A DNA stretch of 64,000 nucleotides from Thermodesulfovibrio yellowstonii DSM 11347 (GCF_000020985.1 NC_011296.1:1354001-1418000); one strand, 5' to 3'; shown: positions 16,032 to 26,681, counted from the first letter of the stretch. The notes: generated from the letters alone by a model not told the origin. Program-made: numbers and translations.

Positions 16032-17063
16032 TTACCCCCTGTGAGCTTTTTCCTTAAATTTTTCAAGCAATTCAGGATTTATTCTCATTCCTAACTTTAA
16101 GCCCATATTTGTAAGCACTTCCTTTATTTCCTCTAATGAACGTCTGCCAAAATTCTTTGTTTTCATAAGTTCTCCTTCAGTTCTCTGAACAAGTTCCGCA
16201 ATTGTGTTTATTCCAGCACTTTTCAAACAATTATATGCCCTAACAGATAATTCAAGGTCTTCAATAGGTTTTAAAATATTTTCGTTCAACAAATCAAAAT
16301 TTAAATCTTCTTCAGGGTTAGGAACAGTTTCATGAATTTCTTTATTCTGAAGTTCGGCTTCTTTGAAAAATATTAGATATTCAAAATGTTTGATCAATAT
16401 ACTGGAAGCATCGCTGATTGCTCTTTCAGGGGTTATGCTACCATCTGTCCATATCTCTAAAATTAATCTATCATAGTCAGTAAGTTCTCCAACTCTTGTC
16501 TTTTCAACTCTGAAATTCACCTTTTTAACTGGGCTGAATATAGCATCAACAGTAATTGCATCCACGGGTAACTCATCATCCTTAATTGCCTCTGAAGGAA
16601 CATATCCTCTTCCTTTTCTTATGTAAAGCACCATTTCCATTTGAGCATCCTGATCCAGGGAACAAATATACTGTGATTTATTCAAAACCTCGTAAGTTCC
16701 ATCTGTCTGAATAGATTCTGCTGTAACATCAGCTGGTCCTTTTATTTTAATTGTAGCTATTTTTTTATCAGAGTCCTGCGCATAGTATTTAAATCTTAAT
16801 TTTTTAACATTTAAGATAATATCTAAAATGTCTTCCTTTACTCCTTTTATTGAGCTAAACTCATGTAAAGCATCGTTTATTCTTATTGCATAAACTGCTA
16901 CTCCATCAAGAGAAGAAAGCAATACCCTTCTTAATGAATTGCCAAGCGTTATTCCGTATCCTCTTTCAAGAGGTTCTATTACAAGTTTTCCATATGTATC
17001 TGTTAAACTTTCTTGGTCAAATTCAACTTTTTTTGGCATCTGAAATTCTTTATATAAATTCAT
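16032..17063 (-). CDS. rpoA: DNA-directed RNA polymerase alpha subunit
   Basis: A 343-residue alpha subunit. The N-terminal dimerisation and assembly domain has LEPLERGYGITLGNSLRRVLLSSL-type sequence (about 31-55). A flexible linker at about 240-262 leads to the C-terminal domain with the helix-hairpin-helix (SVRAYNCLKSAGINTIAELV, FGRRSLEEIKEVL) that contacts UP elements and activators. GGGAGG stands 6 bases before the ATG. It sits between rpsD and rplQ in the standard alpha-operon order. Confidence 0.98.
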   Translation of the reverse strand: MNLYKEFQMPKKVEFDQESLTDTYGKLVIEPLERGYGITLGNSLRRVLLSSLDGVAVYAIRINDALHEFSSIKGVKEDILDIILNVKKLRFKYYAQDSDKKIATIKIKGPADVTAESIQTDGTYEVLNKSQYICSLDQDAQMEMVLYIRKGRGYVPSEAIKDDELPVDAITVDAIFSPVKKVNFRVEKTRVGELTDYDRLILEIWTDGSITPERAISDASSILIKHFEYLIFFKEAELQNKEIHETVPNPEEDLNFDLLNENILKPIEDLELSVRAYNCLKSAGINTIAELVQRTEGELMKTKNFGRRSLEEIKEVLTNMGLKLGMRINPELLEKFKEKAHRG

Positions 17064-17094
17064 TTACTGCCTCCCAATTTTATCACTTTATAAA

Positions 17095-17721
17095 TTATTT
17101 TGAATAAAACTCTACAATCAACTGCTCCTGAACCGGAAGCTGCATCTCTTCTCTCTCTGGAAGTCTAACAAATTTTCCTTTCATTTCTTCAGCATTGACC
17201 TCTAACCATACTGGGAAACCTCTCTGTTCAGCTAAAGCAAGGCTTTCTTTAATTATCTCTAATTCTTTGCCTGATTGAACAATCTCAATTATATCTCCAG
17301 GCCTTACTAAATAAGATGGAATATCCACTTTTTTACCATTAACCGTGAAATATCCATGTCTTACTAATTGTCTTGCTTGCCTTCTATTCATAGCAAATCC
17401 CATTCTATAAATAACATTATCAAGTCTTCTTTCAAGTAACTTAAGCAAATTTTCACCTGTTACGCCCTTCATTTTTGTAGCCTTTTCAAAATAATTCTTA
17501 AACTGTCTTTCCATAACACCATAAATTCTTTTAACTTTTTGTTTTTCTCTTAGCTGTAGTCCGTAATCAGATAATTTACCCCTGTTATGTCCATGTTGTC
17601 CCGGAGGATATTTTCTTCTTTCAAAAGCACATTTCTCTGTATAGCATCTTGTGCCTTTGAGGAACATTTTCATGCTCTCTCTTCTACATAATCTACAAAG
17701 TGAACCCGTATATCTTGCCAT
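17095..17721 (-). CDS. rpsD: 30S ribosomal protein S4
   Basis: A 208-residue S4. It is the form with an N-terminal zinc-type cysteine set ([18 protein letters not shown] and a later Cys at position 31), followed by the S4 RNA-binding domain ([30 protein letters not shown] split at the usual place). It nucleates 16S rRNA folding and in many bacteria represses the alpha operon. It abuts rpsK without a gap. Confidence 0.98.
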   Translation of the reverse strand: MARYTGSLCRLCRRESMKMFLKGTRCYTEKCAFERRKYPPGQHGHNRGKLSDYGLQLREKQKVKRIYGVMERQFKNYFEKATKMKGVTGENLLKLLERRLDNVIYRMGFAMNRRQARQLVRHGYFTVNGKKVDIPSYLVRPGDIIEIVQSGKELEIIKESLALAEQRGFPVWLEVNAEEMKGKFVRLPEREEMQLPVQEQLIVEFYSK

Positions 17722-18108
17722 TTAAACCCTCCTTCTCTTCGGAGGTCTGCACCCATTGTGAGGCACAGGTGTTACATCTTTAATTAAATTAATTTCAAGA
17801 CCTGCTGCCTGCAGAGCCCTTATTGCTGTTTCTCTTCCTGCTCCCGGTCCTTTAACCAAAACATCTATTTGCTTCATTCCCATGTCTATAACTCTCTTTG
17901 CAACAGCCTCTGCTGCTATCTGAGCTGCATAAGGAGTTCCTTTCCTTGAACCCTTAAAACCACAACTTCCTGAAGATGCCCATGCTACAACATTACCATT
18001 TGGGTCTGTTATAGTTATTATTGTATTATTAAAACTTGTCTGAACATGAGCCACTCCATAAGGAATATTTTTTTTAACCTTTTTTATGCCTTTTCTTTTC
18101 TGTGCCAT
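17722..18108 (-). CDS. rpsK: 30S ribosomal protein S11
   Basis: A 128-residue S11 with the conserved blocks [34 protein letters not shown] and the C-terminal [11 protein letters not shown]. It shapes the platform of the small subunit near the mRNA exit. It follows rpsM by 27 bases and directly precedes rpsD in the alpha-operon order. Confidence 0.98.
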   Translation of the reverse strand: MAQKRKGIKKVKKNIPYGVAHVQTSFNNTIITITDPNGNVVAWASSGSCGFKGSRKGTPYAAQIAAEAVAKRVIDMGMKQIDVLVKGPGAGRETAIRALQAAGLEINLIKDVTPVPHNGCRPPKRRRV

Positions 18109-18135
18109 TAATCTATATAACCTCCTTCCAAATTT

Positions 18136-18501
18136 TTATTTTTTCTTCATAATCTTTCTTCTCGGACCCTTACGAGTTCTTGAATTTGTCCTTGTTCTCT
18201 GTCCTCTTACAGGCAAATTAGCCATATGTCTCAACCCTCTATAACAACCTATATCCATTAATCTTTTTATATTCATGGATATTTCTTTTCTTAGTTCACC
18301 TTCAACTTTGTAATTTTTTTCTATCTCGCTTCTTATTTTTACTATTTCGTCATCTGTAAGGTCTTTTACTCTTTTATTTGGTTCTACGCCTGTTTCTTTC
18401 AATATTTTATTTGATAGACTTCTGCCTATGCCAAAAATTCTTGTTAGCCCTATCTCAACTCTTTCATTTTTAGGTATATCAACACCTGCTATTCTTGCCA
18501 T
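18136..18501 (-). CDS. rpsM: 30S ribosomal protein S13
   Basis: A 121-residue S13. It begins [20 protein letters not shown], contains the helix-two-turn-helix ([17 protein letters not shown]) and ends in a basic tail ([12 protein letters not shown]) that reaches the P site. It contacts the L5 protein in the intersubunit bridge. It lies between rpmJ and rpsK. Confidence 0.98.
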   Translation of the reverse strand: MARIAGVDIPKNERVEIGLTRIFGIGRSLSNKILKETGVEPNKRVKDLTDDEIVKIRSEIEKNYKVEGELRKEISMNIKRLMDIGCYRGLRHMANLPVRGQRTRTNSRTRKGPRRKIMKKK

Positions 18502-18515
18502 ATTATACTCCTTTC

Positions 18516-18629
18516 TTAGCCTTGTCTTTGTTTATGCTTTGGATTTTCACAAATAACTCTAATAACTCCTTTTCTTTTAATTATCTTACACTTTGCACAA
18601 ATCTTCTTTACTGAGGCTCTTACTTTCAA
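18516..18629 (-). CDS. rpmJ: 50S ribosomal protein L36, zinc type, TTG start
   Basis: A 37-residue protein read from a TTG codon at 18629-18627: it begins [14 protein letters not shown] after the initiator and ends [10 protein letters not shown]. The four zinc ligands C-x2-C and C-x4-H are all there ([13 protein letters not shown]). GGAGG lies about 6-7 bases before the TTG. It sits in the normal place between infA and rpmS-type rpsM, and is easily missed because it is short and starts with TTG. Confidence 0.96.
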   Translation of the reverse strand: MKVRASVKKICAKCKIIKRKGVIRVICENPKHKQRQG

Positions 18630-18639
18630 TGAACACCTC

Positions 18640-18858
18640 CTATTTAAATCTGTAAATTATTCTACCCTTAGTAAGGTCATAGGGAGATATTTCAACCAGA
18701 ACTTTATCGCCCGGTAAAATTTTTATAAAATGCATTCTCATTTTCCCAGAAACATAAGCAAGGATAACATGACCATTTTCCAACTTTACTCTAAACATAG
18801 CATTAGGTAAAGCTTCCTCAATAGTACCCTGCATCTCTATATGTTCTTCTTTCGGCAT
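18640..18858 (-). CDS. infA: Translation initiation factor IF-1
   Basis: A 72-residue single OB-fold protein of exactly the usual length. It starts with [20 protein letters not shown] and ends [17 protein letters not shown]-1 sits in the 30S A site during initiation and helps IF-2 and IF-3. It lies between map and rpmJ, as in many Gram-positive and deep-branching genomes. Confidence 0.98.
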   Translation of the reverse strand: MPKEEHIEMQGTIEEALPNAMFRVKLENGHVILAYVSGKMRMHFIKILPGDKVLVEISPYDLTKGRIIYRFK

Positions 18859-18883
18859 ATAACTTGTTAATATATCTATAATT

Positions 18884-19633
18884 TCATAATTTAGTCAAGA
18901 TTTCAGGTTCACCTTCAGTAATTGCAATAGTATGCTCAAAATGAGCAGAAAGGGAACCATCCTTAGTAACCGCTGTCCATCCATCAGAAAGAATTTTTAC
19001 ATCGTGTTTTCCTGTGTTAACCATAGGTTCAATTGCCAGTGTCATACCTTTTTTTAACATTGGACCGATTCCTTTTGTTCCAAAATTAGGAATTTGAGGT
19101 TCTTCATGAAGTGACCTTCCTATTCCGTGCCCCACAAATGCTCGCACAACTGAAAATCCGTTGTTTTCAACGTGCATCTGTATAGCATGAGAGATATCAC
19201 CAATTCTTTTGCCTTCCATTGCCTCAGCAATCCCTTTATATAAGGCTTCTTCTGTAATTTTGAGTAATTTTTCAGCTTCCTTACTAATTTTGCCAATAGG
19301 GTATGTATATGCAGCATCTCCATAAAAATGTTCACAAAGAACACCAACATCAACACTTACTAAATCTCCTTCTTTAATAAAAACTTTTTCTGATGGTATT
19401 CCATGAACAACTTGCTCATTGATAGATATACAAACACTTGCAGGATAACCTCTATAACCTTTGAATGCCGGAATTCCTCCCATTTTTATTATCAGATTCT
19501 CAACAAATTGCTCTATCTGTTTTGTTGTCAATCCTTCTTTTATGTATGTTTTAAGCTCTTTAAGAACCTTTGCCACTATCTGGCAGGATTTTCTCATTTT
19601 TTTTAATTCTTCAGGACTCTTTAATATAATCAC
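18884..19633 (-). CDS. map: Type I methionine aminopeptidase
   Basis: A 249-residue pita-bread metallopeptidase that removes the initiator methionine from nascent proteins. Metal ligands are in [16 protein letters not shown] (two Asp), [12 protein letters not shown] (His), AIEPM (Glu) and HFEHTIAI (Glu); the substrate His is in VVHGIPS. No N-terminal zinc-finger extension is present, so it is type Ia. It follows secY with a 7-base gap. The adk gene usually found between secY and map is absent. Confidence 0.97.
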   Translation of the reverse strand: MIILKSPEELKKMRKSCQIVAKVLKELKTYIKEGLTTKQIEQFVENLIIKMGGIPAFKGYRGYPASVCISINEQVVHGIPSEKVFIKEGDLVSVDVGVLCEHFYGDAAYTYPIGKISKEAEKLLKITEEALYKGIAEAMEGKRIGDISHAIQMHVENNGFSVVRAFVGHGIGRSLHEEPQIPNFGTKGIGPMLKKGMTLAIEPMVNTGKHDVKILSDGWTAVTKDGSLSAHFEHTIAITEGEPEILTKL

Positions 19634-19640
19634 TACTTAA

Positions 19641-20948
19641 TTAGTCCTTCCTGCCCTTTATTCTGAACTTTTTGAAGAATCCTTCATAAGACCTGCTTAT
19701 CATGTGGGTTTCAATCTGAGAAACTGTATCAAGAGCTACGCCTACAGCAATAAGGAGGGATGTGCCACCAAAATAAAAAGGAACTTTAAATTTAGCAATA
19801 AGAATTTCCGGCAAAACGCACACCGCACTTAGATAAAGAGCTCCAATAAATGTAAGACGGGAAAGAACTCTGTAAATATACTCAGATGTTTTCTGCCCTG
19901 GTCTTATTCCTGTAATATATCCTCCATTTTTCTGAAGATTTTCAGCTATTTCCACAGGATTGTAAATAACAGCAGTGTAAAAATATGTAAAAAAGATTAT
20001 TAAACCAACGTAGAGTATAACGTGAAGAAAACTCCCAGGAGACATCTGTTTAGCCAGTGCTTGAACCCATGGAACAGCTATAAATCCAGCAACTGTCGCA
20101 GGAAACATCAATACTGAAGAAGCAAAAATTGGTGGAATAACCCCTGCTGAATTAATTTTCAAAGGAAGATATGTTGTGTATCCGCCATACATTTTTTTCC
20201 CAACAACTCTTTTTGCATATTGAATAGGAATTCTTCTCTGACCTCTCTCAATGAATATAATACCTGCCACTACACCAACCATGACAACAATTAAAATTAA
20301 CACAAAGAATATTGATAACTCACCTGTTCTAACAAGATTATATGTATAAAAAATAGCATTCGGAAATCTTGCAACAATTCCTGCAAATATTATTAAAGAG
20401 ATACCATTACCAATTCCTTTTTCAGTTATCTGCTCTCCAAGCCACATTAGAAAAGCTGTTCCAGCTGTAAGAGTTATCATTGTTATTATTCTAAATGACC
20501 AGCCTGGCTCTTGAATAAACTGGCCTCCTCCCATACTTTCAAGCCCAACAGCTATTCCAAATCCCTGAATTGCTGCTATGACTATGGTTGCATACCTGGT
20601 ATATCTCGTAATTTTTTTTCTACCTTCTTCTCCTTCTTTTGCAAGTTTTTGCAAAGAAGGAATAACAACAGTTAAAAGCTGAAAAATAATAGATGCACTT
20701 ATATAAGGCATTACACCAAGAGCAAAGATAGTAACCTTGGAAAGTGCTCCACCTGTAAAAATATCAAAAAAGCCCATAACAGCACCACCACGCTCAAGCA
20801 AAAACTTGCTCAATGCTTCACCGTCTATACCTGGCGTGGGTATATGTGCTCCAATTCTAAATACAGCAAGCATTGCAAGAGTGAATAAAACCCTTGCCCT
20901 CAACTCAGGTATTTTAAGAATATTTCTGAAGGCTGTTACAAGTCCCAC
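19641..20948 (-). CDS. secY: Preprotein translocase subunit SecY
   Basis: A 435-residue channel protein with ten predicted membrane helices. It opens with the amphipathic helix and the plug region around RIGAHIPTPGID and has the conserved cytosolic loops (EGEEGRKKITRYTRYATI, ERGQRRIPIQYAKRVVG). It forms the Sec channel with SecE and SecG for export and membrane insertion. It overlaps rplO by one base in the spc operon. Confidence 0.97.
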   Translation of the reverse strand: MGLVTAFRNILKIPELRARVLFTLAMLAVFRIGAHIPTPGIDGEALSKFLLERGGAVMGFFDIFTGGALSKVTIFALGVMPYISASIIFQLLTVVIPSLQKLAKEGEEGRKKITRYTRYATIVIAAIQGFGIAVGLESMGGGQFIQEPGWSFRIITMITLTAGTAFLMWLGEQITEKGIGNGISLIIFAGIVARFPNAIFYTYNLVRTGELSIFFVLILIVVMVGVVAGIIFIERGQRRIPIQYAKRVVGKKMYGGYTTYLPLKINSAGVIPPIFASSVLMFPATVAGFIAVPWVQALAKQMSPGSFLHVILYVGLIIFFTYFYTAVIYNPVEIAENLQKNGGYITGIRPGQKTSEYIYRVLSRLTFIGALYLSAVCVLPEILIAKFKVPFYFGGTSLLIAVGVALDTVSQIETHMISRSYEGFFKKFRIKGRKD

Positions 20949-21394
20949 TATATAACCTCTACCTTACCACCTACAGACTGAATTTTTTGCAGTGCGGATT
21001 TACTTATGGCATTGGTTTTGACTGTGATAGATTTTTTTATTTCTCCATTGCCAAGAATTTTTAATCCATCTTTTAGGTCTTTTACAATACCTTTTTGTAA
21101 AAGAGTTTCGGGAGTAATAATATCAACTTCATCAATAATTTTATTTAGGTCTTCAAGATTCACTATTGCGTATTCTTTTTTAAAAGGTGCATTTGAAAAA
21201 CCACGTTTTGGAACTCTTCTCTGCAGAGGCATTTGTCCACCTTCAAATCCTGCTCCTTTAGCACCTCCTGAACGAGATTTCTGCCCCTTGAGCCCTTTTG
21301 TTGCATATCTGCCATGCCCAGAACCTAATCCTCTTCCGATTCTCTTTGCTTTCTTCTTACTTCCTGGAGCTGGTTTTAAATCATTTATTTTCAT
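20948..21394 (-). CDS. rplO: 50S ribosomal protein L15
   Basis: A 148-residue L15 with the glycine-rich extended N-terminus ([29 protein letters not shown]) and a globular C-terminal domain ending SVGGKVEVI. Its start overlaps the rpsE stop by 4 bases, so there is no room for rpmD (L30), which usually lies between the two. Confidence 0.98.
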   Translation of the reverse strand: MKINDLKPAPGSKKKAKRIGRGLGSGHGRYATKGLKGQKSRSGGAKGAGFEGGQMPLQRRVPKRGFSNAPFKKEYAIVNLEDLNKIIDEVDIITPETLLQKGIVKDLKDGLKILGNGEIKKSITVKTNAISKSALQKIQSVGGKVEVI

Positions 21395-21936
21395 AAAACC
21401 TTTTCCTCCTCACTTACTGTCTGATTTTCTTCAGATGATTCTATCTCCGAAGGCTTTGTTCTGAGTTTAGCAACAGAAGAAGGCTCTTTTAATCTATTCA
21501 ATGCTCCTATTGTTGCTTTTACTGAATTGAAAGGATTATGACTTCCAAGAACTTTTGCAACAATATCCTGAACTCCTGCAACTTCAAAAACCGCTCTTGC
21601 TGGACCACCAGCTATTATTCCTGTTCCTTTTGGTGCAGGGTTTATTACTATCTTTGTAGCTCCGTATTTATACTCTACACGATGAGGAATTGTAGTATCT
21701 TTTAAAGGAAAAACTATAAGATTTTTTTTAGCTTTATCTATTGCCTTTCTTATTGCATCAGGCACTTCTGCTGCTTTTCCCTTGCCTACGCCAACAATAC
21801 CAGCTTCATTTCCTACAACAACCAAAGCACTGAAAGAAAATCTTCTGCCACCCTTTACAACCTTGGCAACTCTATTTATATAGACTACTTTATCTTTTAA
21901 ACTCAATTCATTAGCATTTATTCTTTCCTGCTTCAT
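21391..21936 (-). CDS. rpsE: 30S ribosomal protein S5
   Basis: A 181-residue S5. The double-stranded RNA-binding N-terminal domain ([20 protein letters not shown]) and the C-terminal domain ([33 protein letters not shown]) are complete. The tail is longer and more acidic than usual ([19 protein letters not shown]). S5 lies at the mRNA entry channel and affects decoding fidelity. It directly overlaps rplO. Confidence 0.98.
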   Translation of the reverse strand: MKQERINANELSLKDKVVYINRVAKVVKGGRRFSFSALVVVGNEAGIVGVGKGKAAEVPDAIRKAIDKAKKNLIVFPLKDTTIPHRVEYKYGATKIVINPAPKGTGIIAGGPARAVFEVAGVQDIVAKVLGSHNPFNSVKATIGALNRLKEPSSVAKLRTKPSEIESSEENQTVSEEEKVL

Positions 21937-21945
21937 TACTCCTCC

Positions 21946-22305
21946 CTAAAATTGTAGTCCCCTTTCTCTTGCAGCATCTGCAAGAGCCTTAACACATCCA
22001 TGATATTTATATCCTGCTCTATCAAAAACAACTTTTGTTATACCAAGTTTAATTGCCCTTTCTGCAATCAATTCTCCAACTTTTTTAGCAAATTCTTTAT
22101 TACCTTTATGTCCTTTTAAATCCTTTAACTCTTTATCAAGAGTAGAAGCAGCTACAAGTGTGTGTCCCTTTGTGTCATCAATAATCTGGGCATATATATG
22201 ATTAAGACTCCTGAATATACAAAGCCTTGGTCTTTCAGAAGTTCCAAAAACCTTTTTTCTAATTCTTTGACGTCTTCTGTCTCTTAACTCTGTTTTGTCT
22301 CGCAA
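21946..22305 (-). CDS. rplR: 50S ribosomal protein L18
   Basis: A 119-residue L18 that binds 5S rRNA together with L5. It shows the basic N-terminal arm ([18 protein letters not shown]), the core [14 protein letters not shown] and the closing [20 protein letters not shown]. It lies between rplF and rpsE in the standard spc-operon order. Confidence 0.98.
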   Translation of the reverse strand: MRDKTELRDRRRQRIRKKVFGTSERPRLCIFRSLNHIYAQIIDDTKGHTLVAASTLDKELKDLKGHKGNKEFAKKVGELIAERAIKLGITKVVFDRAGYKYHGCVKALADAARERGLQF

Positions 22306-22317
22306 AGTTTAACCTCC

Positions 22318-22860
22318 TTATTTCTTTCCGGTCTTTCCAGGTTTTAATTTTAAAACTTCATCAGTATATCTAATTCCTTTACCTTTATATGCATCTGGAG
22401 GTCTAATAGCTCTTAAATTAGCAGCTATCTGTCCAACAAGTTGTTTATCTATGCCATGCAGTGTAATAGTTGTCTGCTTTTCATCAACAGTAGCTTTAAT
22501 GCCTTCTGGAAGAACAAACTCCACAGGATGTGAGTATCCAATGTTAAGTATGATTTTATTTCCGCTTACCTGAGCTCTGTAGCCAACTCCGTAAATTTGA
22601 AGAGCTTTTGTAAATCCCTGAGACACACCTGTAACCATATTTGATATTAGACTTCTTGCAAGTCCATGTAAAGCTCTTTGTTTAGAAAGGTCAGACTCTC
22701 TTGTAATTAGCATTGTTTTATTATCAATTGTTATTCCTATTCCTTCAGGCAGACTATAACTTAACTGACCCTTTGGTCCTTTCACAATTATCTGTCTGTT
22801 TTCTACTGTTACGTTTACATTGTCTGGTATTTGAATTGGCTTTCTTCCTATTCTTGACAT
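22318..22860 (-). CDS. rplF: 50S ribosomal protein L6
   Basis: A 180-residue L6 made of two related RNA-binding domains. I take ATG 22860 as the start: it begins SRIGRKPIQIPDNV, the universal L6 start, and AGGTGA lies just upstream, whereas the longer frame from 22887 would overlap rpsH. The C-terminal signature PPDAYKGKGIRYTDEVLKLK is present. L6 sits near the factor-binding site of the large subunit. Confidence 0.98.
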   Translation of the reverse strand: MSRIGRKPIQIPDNVNVTVENRQIIVKGPKGQLSYSLPEGIGITIDNKTMLITRESDLSKQRALHGLARSLISNMVTGVSQGFTKALQIYGVGYRAQVSGNKIILNIGYSHPVEFVLPEGIKATVDEKQTTITLHGIDKQLVGQIAANLRAIRPPDAYKGKGIRYTDEVLKLKPGKTGKK

Positions 22861-22871
22861 CCTATCACCTC

Positions 22872-23267
22872 TTACCATATATAACATATTACTTCTCCAC
22901 CGACTCCCTTATGTCGGCATTCTTTGTCAGTCATGACACCCTGAGATGTGGTTAATATAGCTACTCCAAGTCCTCCCATTACATGCGGAATTTCATCTTT
23001 ACTAACATATACTCTTCTACCGGGTTTACTAATCCTTTGCAAGTTTGAAATTACAGAATCTCCTTCTGATGTATACTTAAGATTTATTCTTATAATACCT
23101 TGCTTTTTATCTTTAATAATCTTATAAGACTTAATAAAACCCTCTTCTTTAAGTATTTTGGAAATCTCAATCTTCATTCTTGAAGCAGGAATGTCAACCT
23201 TATCTGCTTTTACTTTTATTGCATTTCTGATTCGAGTTAGCATATCTGAAATTGGATCAGTTATCAT
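22872..23267 (-). CDS. rpsH: 30S ribosomal protein S8
   Basis: A 131-residue S8. It begins [16 protein letters not shown] and ends with the RNA-binding block ([29 protein letters not shown]). S8 binds helix 21 of 16S rRNA in the central domain and often regulates the spc operon. It is followed 11 bases later by rplF. Confidence 0.98.
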   Translation of the reverse strand: MITDPISDMLTRIRNAIKVKADKVDIPASRMKIEISKILKEEGFIKSYKIIKDKKQGIIRINLKYTSEGDSVISNLQRISKPGRRVYVSKDEIPHVMGGLGVAILTTSQGVMTDKECRHKGVGGEVICYIW

Positions 23268-23279
23268 TCTGTCACCCCT

Positions 23280-23465
23280 TTACCAGCTTGCTTTTACAAC
23301 TCCAGGGATTTTCCCTGAGTTGGCTAAAAATCTAAAACAAATTCTACAAAGACCAAAATCTCTCAAGTATCCTCTTGAACGTCCACACATTTTACAACGA
23401 TTTCTTACCCGGACTTTAAATTTTGCTGGATACTTTGCTCTTTCTATTTTACTTTTTCTTGCCAC
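23280..23465 (-). CDS. rpsN: 30S ribosomal protein S14, zinc type
   Basis: A 61-residue zinc-binding (C+) S14. The four ligands are CKMC and CRIC, separated by [12 protein letters not shown]. The long zinc-free form is about 100 residues, so the class is clear. It works at the head of the small subunit. It lies between rplE and rpsH in spc order. Confidence 0.98.
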   Translation of the reverse strand: MARKSKIERAKYPAKFKVRVRNRCKMCGRSRGYLRDFGLCRICFRFLANSGKIPGVVKASW

Positions 23466-23474
23466 AACCCCTCC

Positions 23475-24041
23475 TTATTTTCTGTATGGCATTCCAAATT
23501 CTTTTAATAAAGCTAAAGCCTCTTCATCTGTTTTCGCTGTTGTACAGATAGTTATATCAAGCCCGTGTATCATTTCAACTTTATCATAATCTATTTCAGG
23601 AAATATAAACTGTTCTTTTATTCCAAAAGAATAATTTCCCCTTCCATCAAAAGATTTTGGAGAAATTCCTCTAAAATCTCTTATTCTTGGTAAAGCAAGA
23701 GAAATTAATTTATCTAAAAATTCATACATTCTTTCCTTCCTTAAAGTAACCTTACAACCCAAAGGCATACCTTTTTTTAATTTAAAAGCTGCCAGAGCTC
23801 TTTTAGCCTTTGTAACCAGAGGTTTCTGCCCGGTTATTAAAGCTAATTGCTTCTCTGCAGCATCAAGAAGTTTTATATTCTGGATAGCCTCTCCTAAGGT
23901 AACATGCACAACTATTTTTTCAAGTCTCGGAACTTCCATTATATTCTTATAATTAAACTTCTTCATTAATGCGGGGATTATCTCCCTATCATATTTATTT
24001 TTAAGACGAGGCACGTATTTACTATCAACTTTCGCAGTCAT
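23475..24041 (-). CDS. rplE: 50S ribosomal protein L5
   Basis: A 188-residue L5, a 5S rRNA-binding protein of the central protuberance. Conserved blocks include [41 protein letters not shown] and the P-loop-like stretch before [20 protein letters not shown]. Its ATG overlaps the rplX stop by one base. Confidence 0.98.
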   Translation of the reverse strand: MTAKVDSKYVPRLKNKYDREIIPALMKKFNYKNIMEVPRLEKIVVHVTLGEAIQNIKLLDAAEKQLALITGQKPLVTKAKRALAAFKLKKGMPLGCKVTLRKERMYEFLDKLISLALPRIRDFRGISPKSFDGRGNYSFGIKEQFIFPEIDYDKVEMIHGLDITICTTAKTDEEALALLKEFGMPYRK

Positions 24042-24358
24042 CAGTCAATAACCTCCTTACACTTCTTGCAAACCCTGACTTTTCTGCCATCCTCTAAAAT
24101 TCTCGCACCTATTCTCGTAGGTTTATCACACTTAGGACACACAAGCATTACCTTTGAGATATAAATCGGAAATTCTTTTTCAATAATTCCACCTTGTGGA
24201 TATTTACGAGAGGGTTTCTGATGTTTTTTTACAATATTAACCCCCTCTACAACAAGTTTTTCTTTTTTAGGCATAATCACAAGAACTCTTCCCTTTTTAT
24301 CCTTGTCTTTGCCTGATAAAACCATAACTGTATCACCTTTTTTAATCCTTAAACTCAC
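24041..24358 (-). CDS. rplX: 50S ribosomal protein L24, GTG start
   Basis: A 105-residue L24. I choose GTG 24358 because the protein then begins [22 protein letters not shown], the normal KOW-motif start, and GGAGG lies 6 bases upstream; the longer frame from 24391 runs into rplN. The extra C-terminus carries a C-x2-C...C-x2-C set (VCPKC, RVCKKC) typical of many bacterial L24s and possibly zinc-binding. L24 starts assembly of the large subunit. Confidence 0.97.
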   Translation of the reverse strand: MSLRIKKGDTVMVLSGKDKDKKGRVLVIMPKKEKLVVEGVNIVKKHQKPSRKYPQGGIIEKEFPIYISKVMLVCPKCDKPTRIGARILEDGRKVRVCKKCKEVID

Positions 24359-24371
24359 TTTATTCCTCCAC

Positions 24372-24740
24372 CTAAATAACTTCTGGTGCAAGTGAAACTA
24401 TTTTTGTAAACTCTTTCCACCTCAGTTCCCTTGCAACAGGACCAAATATTCTTGTACCAATTGGTTCAAGTTGATTATTAACCAGCACGACTGCATTCTG
24501 ATCAAATCTTATATAAGAACCATCATTTCTTCTAACACTTCTGCGTAATCTAACAATAACAGCCTTAGCTACAGAACCTTTTTTTATGTTGCTGTCAGGT
24601 AAAGCCTCTTTGACGCTTACTATGATAACATCTCCTAAACTTGCATATTTTCTGTTAGAACCCCCAAGTACTCTTATGCACTGCACTCTTTTTGCGCCTG
24701 AATTATCAGCAACCTCAAGAATGCTTCTTGGCTGAATCAT
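24372..24740 (-). CDS. rplN: 50S ribosomal protein L14
   Basis: A 122-residue L14 of canonical length. It begins [20 protein letters not shown] and ends [12 protein letters not shown]. The conserved block [19 protein letters not shown] is complete. L14 contacts the small subunit in bridge B8 and binds L19. It overlaps rpsQ by 4 bases. Confidence 0.98.
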   Translation of the reverse strand: MIQPRSILEVADNSGAKRVQCIRVLGGSNRKYASLGDVIIVSVKEALPDSNIKKGSVAKAVIVRLRRSVRRNDGSYIRFDQNAVVLVNNQLEPIGTRIFGPVARELRWKEFTKIVSLAPEVI

Positions 24741-24988
24741 TGAGTATCACCCTCCTTAACAATTCTTAAAACCTTCCATCTTTTGGTTTTACTTATTGGA
24801 CTGCTTTCAATTATTTCTACCATGTCACCAAGCTGACAAATATTTTCTTCATCATGTGCTTTGTACTTCTTTCTTGTTTTAATAGTCTTTTTGTAAAGAG
24901 GATGCTGAAAAACTCTCTCAACTGAAACAACCACTGTTTTGTCCATTTTATCACTTACAACTGTGCCCTTTAATATCTTTTTCGGCAT
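24737..24988 (-). CDS. rpsQ: 30S ribosomal protein S17
   Basis: An 83-residue OB-fold protein. It has the conserved [18 protein letters not shown] start and the [29 protein letters not shown] centre typical of S17. It binds 16S rRNA early in assembly. It lies between rpmC and rplN, in S10/spc order. Confidence 0.98.
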   Translation of the reverse strand: MPKKILKGTVVSDKMDKTVVVSVERVFQHPLYKKTIKTRKKYKAHDEENICQLGDMVEIIESSPISKTKRWKVLRIVKEGDTQ

Positions 24989-25015
24989 ATCCTTAACTCC
25001 TTATACCTCTTTCTT

Positions 25016-25234
25016 TTAATTCTTGTGGGCTTCGCCCTTAGAAGACATCATAGTTTTTTCTGTAATTATAGTTAATATTCTTGCAATATCTTTCTTAACC
25101 GCTTTCATTCTTTTTACATTCTGTAGCTCACCTTTAGCAAGTTGAAATCTTAAATTGAACAATTCTCTGCGTAATTCTTTCTCTTTTTTCCTTAGTTCTT
25201 CTATTGAAAAATTTCTTAATTCTGTAGCCTTCAT
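25016..25234 (-). CDS. rpmC: 50S ribosomal protein L29
   Basis: A 72-residue helical hairpin protein. It begins [20 protein letters not shown] and has the family motif [18 protein letters not shown]. The C-terminus is slightly extended ([11 protein letters not shown]). L29 lies next to L23 at the peptide exit and forms part of the SRP and trigger-factor site. Its start overlaps the rplP stop by 4 bases. Confidence 0.97.
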
Positions 25235-25650
25235 ACAAAACTCTCCTGCCTCTTTACAAATTTTGTTTTCACTGGAAGCTTATGAGATGCAAGCTCAAAT
25301 GCTTCTTTTGCAATTTCTTCTGAAACTCCTGACAGTTCAAAAAGAATTCTACCAGGTTTAACAACAGCAACCCAAAACTCAGGATTTCCTTTTCCTTTAC
25401 CCATTCTGGTTTCAGCAGGCTTACGAGTAATAGGTTTATCAGGGAAAATCCTTATCCAGAGCTTACAACCTTTTTTAGCATGTCTCATTATCGCTACTCT
25501 TGCTGCCTCAATCTGTCTTGCTGTAATCCATGCAGGCTCAAGAACCTTAAGTCCATATTCCCCAAATGATACAGTACTACCTCTGTAAGCAATACCGTTC
25601 ATTCTGCCTTTTTGCATTTTACGAAATTTAACTTTTTTAGGAGCTAACAT
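25231..25650 (-). CDS. rplP: 50S ribosomal protein L16
   Basis: A 139-residue L16. It opens [18 protein letters not shown] and contains the conserved [20 protein letters not shown], near the site where the A-site tRNA elbow rests. It is needed late in 50S assembly. It lies between rpsC and rpmC, in S10 order. Confidence 0.98.
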
Positions 25651-25670
25651 AATTTATTCCTCTCCGCAAA

Positions 25671-26321
25671 TTAATAGTTATAATTTATATATTGCCCTGG
25701 CTGAACTTCACCCTTAAATATCCAGACCTTGACACCAATTATTCCATATGTAGTCTTTGCCTCTGCAAAGCCGTAATCAATATCTGCTCTAAACGTGCTT
25801 AAAGGCACTCTTCCTTCCCTGTACCATTCAGTTCTTGCTATTTCTGCTCCTGCCAATCTTCCAGCACATGATACTTTAATACCTTTAGCTCCAAATCTCA
25901 TTGAAGACGCCACAGCCCTTTTCATTGCTCTACGATAAGCAACTCTTTTTTCTATCTGAAGTGCTACATTCTCAGCAACTAATTGAGCATCAAGCTCAGG
26001 TCTTCTTACTTCCTTTATTTCAATATTTGCCTGTTTACCTGTTTTTTCTTCTACTTCTTTTTTCAATCTTTCAACTTCCGCGCCCTTTTTACCAATAATT
26101 ATTCCTGGTCTGGCTGCAAATATTAAAACTCTAACTTTTTCTCCAACTCTTTCTATCTCAATCTTGGATATTCCAGCATGATAAAGTTTGTCTTTCAACA
26201 TTTTTCTAAGTTTAAGGTCCTCTATTAACTGATCCGCATATCCTTTTTTAGCAAACCATCTACTTTCCCATGTCCTGATTATTCCTAATCTGTTGCCTAT
26301 CGGATTTGTTTTTTGACCCAA
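25671..26321 (-). CDS. rpsC: 30S ribosomal protein S3
   Basis: A 216-residue S3. It starts [20 protein letters not shown], has the KH domain with the GxxG loop ([20 protein letters not shown]) and the C-terminal S3 domain ([15 protein letters not shown]). It lines the mRNA entry tunnel and acts as a helicase with S4 and S5. It is followed by rplP. Confidence 0.98.
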   Translation of the reverse strand: MGQKTNPIGNRLGIIRTWESRWFAKKGYADQLIEDLKLRKMLKDKLYHAGISKIEIERVGEKVRVLIFAARPGIIIGKKGAEVERLKKEVEEKTGKQANIEIKEVRRPELDAQLVAENVALQIEKRVAYRRAMKRAVASSMRFGAKGIKVSCAGRLAGAEIARTEWYREGRVPLSTFRADIDYGFAEAKTTYGIIGVKVWIFKGEVQPGQYINYNY

Positions 26322-26336
26322 CTCAACACCCCCGCT

Positions 26337-26678
26337 TTAATTTTCTTCAATACCAACATATATTGTAATATGTGAAGTTTTCTTTTTAATAATATTCGCT
26401 CTTCCCATAGCTCTATGCTCAATTCTTTTCATCATCGGACCCTGATCAACACAGGCTTTGACTATTTTTAAATTATCAATATCCAATCTTGGATTTTTTT
26501 GCTCAGCATTTGCTAAAGCAGATCTTAAAACTTTTTCAATTATACGAGCGCCTTTATGAGGCATGTACTTCAAAGTCAATAAAGCCTCACCTGCTTTTTT
26601 CCCGCGAATTAAATTCATAACTCTTCTTGCCTTAGTTGGAGTTATACGAGCATATCTTAATATAGCCCTTGCTTCCAT
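26337..26678 (-). CDS. rplV: 50S ribosomal protein L22
   Basis: A 113-residue L22. The N-terminus EARAILRYARITPTKARRVM and the long beta-hairpin around GPMMKRIEHRAMGRANIIKK, whose tip reaches into the peptide exit tunnel and can carry macrolide-resistance mutations, are intact. It lies between rpsS and rpsC. Confidence 0.98.
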   Translation of the reverse strand: MEARAILRYARITPTKARRVMNLIRGKKAGEALLTLKYMPHKGARIIEKVLRSALANAEQKNPRLDIDNLKIVKACVDQGPMMKRIEHRAMGRANIIKKKTSHITIYVGIEEN

Positions 26679-26681
26679 TTT